Shown piece by piece: positions 61,801 to 64,000 of a stretch of DNA of 64,000 nt; within the stretch, counting starts at the first letter, position 1, and every line of letters starts with the position of its first letter. The DNA lies in contig OU015541.1 in the NCBI GenBank assembly GCA_907165065.1, forward strand, positions 868,001 through 932,000, in the 5' to 3' direction. The translations under genes were made by a program, and so were the position numbers. The DNA comes from Caprimulgus europaeus (lineage: Eukaryota; Chordata; Aves; Caprimulgiformes; Caprimulgidae). The notes below the pieces were generated by a model. That model ran no database searches. It was not told the DNA's origin and saw nothing but the letters and a program-made list of their open reading frames with translations.

Positions 61801-63698
61801 TATAATTTGATCAGGGCAGCTCCCTTGTCTAAGGTTCTCTTTCAAGTCAGCTGCTACAGGAATTGCTGTTTCTTAAACCCTACAGAACTGTTGGATCAGT
61901 GAAACAATGACTTGCTTTGAATCAGGCATCACTGCAAGGTGTGGCAAGGCTGGAGAACCAAGGTACCTGCTCTGCTGTGCAGTTGTTAATGACCTGTGGC
62001 AGAGGGAAGCACCTTCTGCTCTACAGCCTGTGAAGAGATGCATCACCATGTTCTACTGTGCTGGTCGCTTAAGATCCTACGAGATCAGCACAAAGGAGCA
62101 GTGAAACAACTCATGAGTACTGAAATATGTGATTAATGGTGGAAATTGCAACTTCTGTCTCGAAATAAGTTTATTTGAAAACCTTCCAATCTAATCACAA
62201 ATCAATATCTGGAAACTCCTTGTGAAATGTTTTTCCAAATTGGGAAACTCTCCATTTCCCCCACAGCCTAAATAAATAAATTGCTTTCAAAGAGTAGGAC
62301 AAGGAAGAATTCTACCTTGATTTTATCACTCAGCATCTCTGTTGCTGCCTTCTCTCGCCTCAGGTCCTCCATCTTCTTCTCCTTCTCTTTCAGCAGTCTC
62401 ATCTTCTCCTCTGCTACCAAGCTGTGATCCTCCACTATGGCTTTCTTCTCAATCTCCAGCTTTTCTTGTTGCTCCCTCCAGTAGTCATCTTTGTCATCTC
62501 CTTCATCCTCACCCTCCTCAGTGTCCTCCTCCTCCTCCCCTCCATCTCTTCTCCTTTCCCTCCTCTTTCTTTTGCCGATCGACCGTTTCTCCAGCTGCGC
62601 CTTGAGCCGAGCGATCTCCTCCTGGAACTCTCGCAGCAGAGCGTCCTTGGGGTCCTCGTTCACTCGCGGCTTGTTCTTGATGTTTTTGGCGCGATTGGCG
62701 TATCTCAGCGTGGTCAGAGTCTCCTCCACGTTGTAAGAGGCAGGGCCTATGTTGGCCACCATCACAGTTTTGGCGTTGCCACCTAGTGAGTCCTGAAGTA
62801 GCCTGGTCAGCTTTGAGTCCCGGTACGGGATGTGTGTGCTCTTGCCATCTACCAGGGCAGAGATAACATTGCCCAGAGCCGAGAGGGAGAGGTTGATCTT
62901 TGTGGCTTCCTTTAACCGTTCCCCCTGTGCTCCGGTCTTTGCCTGCCGCTCGCTGCCTGCGAGGTCCACCAGGTTGAGCTTCCCGACGCGGATGTGGTTC
63001 TCCCCGTCGAGCCCGAGCTCGCTGCACTCGATGGTGATCACAAAGATGGCGTGAGAGCGGGAGCTGTGCTCGTTCATGTTGGTGGCGCCCACCGAGCGGT
63101 TCTGGTTGCCCACGTTCATCACGTGCTCGATCTCTTTGACACTCTTGGTGACGAAGGAGGACAAATCCTTCACGTACACGCCCGTGTCCGGTCTCTCCTT
63201 CAGCTCCAGCCGCTTGGACTGATCCTTTAGTAACAAGTCTCTGATTTCCTCTTGGTATATTTCCAAATACGACGCTCTAACGAGGTACTGCTGATTTTGA
63301 GATCTAGAGATGTGGGTGAAGATGTGGTCGAAGGAATTGGGGATGACCCCTCTCTTTTCAGGGTCACCACGCACCCCTTCCATCGTGTATGTTTTCCCTG
63401 TGCCAGTCTGCCCGTAGGCAAAGATGGTCCCGTTAAACCCTTGCAGAACAGAGTCCACGAGAGGTCTGAAGGTCTCATCGTAGAGTTCCACCTGTTTGGA
63501 GTTCCAGTCATACACAGCATCGAAGGTGAAAGTTTTAGGCAGTTCATGAGACGTTCCCCGCGGGTTCTTCACCGAGACCTGCCCCAGCTTGACATCCACG
63601 TTCACAACCTTCTCGTACGACGCCGTCCTCTCTTTGCTGTTCATGGGCCGGCACCGCACCACCACCCGCACAGACTCGGAGCTCTTCAGCTTAGACAT
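58764..63698 (-). CDS. KIF3B: KIF3B, kinesin-2 motor subunit (8 coding exons, spliced)
   Basis: Exons in order of translation are 62316-63698, 61629-61730, 60820-60942, 60587-60705, 60254-60367, 59531-59636, 59143-59321 and 58764-58857. They join in frame to 2220 nt, 739 residues plus stop (human 747). KIF3B pairs with KIF3A, and with KAP3 forms heterotrimeric kinesin-2, the plus-end motor for anterograde intraflagellar transport in cilia and for vesicle transport. Motor domain at about residues 8-345: P-loop GQTGTGKT at 96-103, switch I SSRSH at 212-216, switch II DLAGSE at 245-250, and [14 protein letters not shown] at 289-302. Then a charged neck ([18 protein letters not shown] at 388-405), a coiled coil to about 590, and a basic Ser-rich tail ending in SRGLVPK. 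The start [18 protein letters not shown] matches the family. Intact. Confidence 0.98.
59143..59321 (-). CDS. KIF3B: KIF3B coding exon 7
   Basis: Acceptor CTGTCCCAG, donor [31 protein letters not shown], then [20 protein letters not shown] and KKSKP. Confidence 0.96.
59531..59636 (-). CDS. KIF3B: KIF3B coding exon 6
   Basis: Acceptor TTTCTCTAG, donor [32 protein letters not shown] and [15 protein letters not shown]. The split codon before it gives Asp where human has Glu. Confidence 0.95.
60254..60367 (-). CDS. KIF3B: KIF3B coding exon 5
   Basis: Acceptor GCATGTAG, donor [48 protein letters not shown]. Ends in phase 2. Confidence 0.95.
60587..60705 (-). CDS. KIF3B: KIF3B coding exon 4
   Basis: Acceptor CTGTTCCAG, donor [30 protein letters not shown] through LTRELKL, ending in phase 2. 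Confidence 0.96.
60820..60942 (-). CDS. KIF3B: KIF3B coding exon 3
   Basis: Acceptor CCTCCTTCAG, donor AAAAAG|GTAAAG; 41 codons, [19 protein letters not shown] through [10 protein letters not shown]. Confidence 0.97.
61629..61730 (-). CDS. KIF3B: KIF3B coding exon 2
   Basis: Acceptor TTTCCTTTCAG, donor GAACAG|GTACAA; 34 codons, [20 protein letters not shown] through RQEIAEQ, in the coiled coil. Confidence 0.96.
62316..63698 (-). CDS. KIF3B: KIF3B coding exon 1 (motor domain, residues 1-461)
   Basis: ATG at 63698; donor ATCAAG|GTAGAA. Carries the whole motor domain and neck. The exon continues 5' to an acceptor TTGTTGTAG at 63755-63763, so 63699-63754 is 5' UTR. Upstream in-frame codons are untranslated. 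Confidence 0.98.
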
Positions 63699-63754
63699 GA
63701 CAGCAGGGCTGGGGCTGCCGCGCTCCGACCGATGGATGATCCCGTGCTGGGAAC

Positions 63755-64000
63755 CTACAACAAACACAGGAGGGTGTGAGGGCGCTTGTCTGCAGGGGGC
63801 AGTTTTTCACAAAGCCAAAGATTCAGCTCATCTGTTTTATTTGAGCAGCACTTTGCACTCATTCACTTCAATAAGCTTTTTTTTTTTTCCCAAAATATCT
63901 TTCAGGAGGAGCTTTGAGATCCTTCTGCCAACTGGAACTAAATATAAAACTAACACCCCCTGGAAGCCCCAGGTAGTGCTGGCACGCTCCAGTCTGTCCT
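63755..64000 (-). other. KIF3B first intron (part)
   Basis: Sequence 5' of the acceptor that precedes the start-codon exon. The non-coding first exon and promoter must lie beyond the window. Confidence 0.75.

Larger units (their letters stand above)
58858..62315 (-). other. KIF3B introns 3' of the motor exon
   Basis: Introns of 285, 209, 617, 219, 114, 686 and 585 nt between the exons listed. No transposon, RNA gene or other coding segment is recognised in them. Confidence 0.85.

Noticed and set aside
63699-63767. Extended N-terminus of KIF3B from 63767
   Set aside because: The family start [10 protein letters not shown] is at 63698, and an acceptor at 63755-63763 places most of the extension in intron or 5' UTR.

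Overview
This window is vertebrate nuclear DNA, most likely avian. It carries the conserved block KIF3B - ASXL1 - NOL4L, which I know from human 20q11.21. The repeats fit a bird: short decayed pieces resembling the 3' end of CR1 LINEs, one old MIR-like SINE, no Alu- or L1-like sequence, GC-rich DNA and several introns of 79-104 nt. I cannot name the species.

Layout: 1-34.2 kb belongs to NOL4L on the + strand. A CpG island at 5.6-7.3 kb looks like a promoter. Seven coding exons follow: one at 12.4 kb and six between 25.5 and 29.7 kb, with a long 3' UTR to about 34.2 kb. The 13-kb intron between the first two coding exons holds two large minisatellites (18-bp unit at 14.6-15.4 kb, 22-bp unit at 18.1-18.7 kb) and some enhancer-like AT-rich patches. 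From 34.2 to 36.6 kb is the gap between two convergent genes. From 54.3 kb down to 36.6 kb is ASXL1 on the - strand, in 12 recognisable coding exons (1535 codons) with a CpG-island promoter at 53.5-55.0 kb. KIF3B, also on the - strand, has its 3' UTR at 55.25-58.76 kb and all eight coding exons (739 codons) at 58.76-63.70 kb. Its non-coding first exon lies beyond the right edge.

The genes are syntenic but have separate jobs: NOL4L is a poorly understood nuclear protein, ASXL1 is the BAP1 cofactor in the Polycomb-group deubiquitinase, and KIF3B is a subunit of the kinesin-2 motor. Exon boundaries were placed by reading GT/AG sites, checking that phase is kept across every junction, and comparing with the vertebrate proteins as I remember them. 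I see no CRISPR array, operon, viral gene or new defence-type system. The unusual content is in the tandem repeats, promoter motifs and small gene-structure differences.
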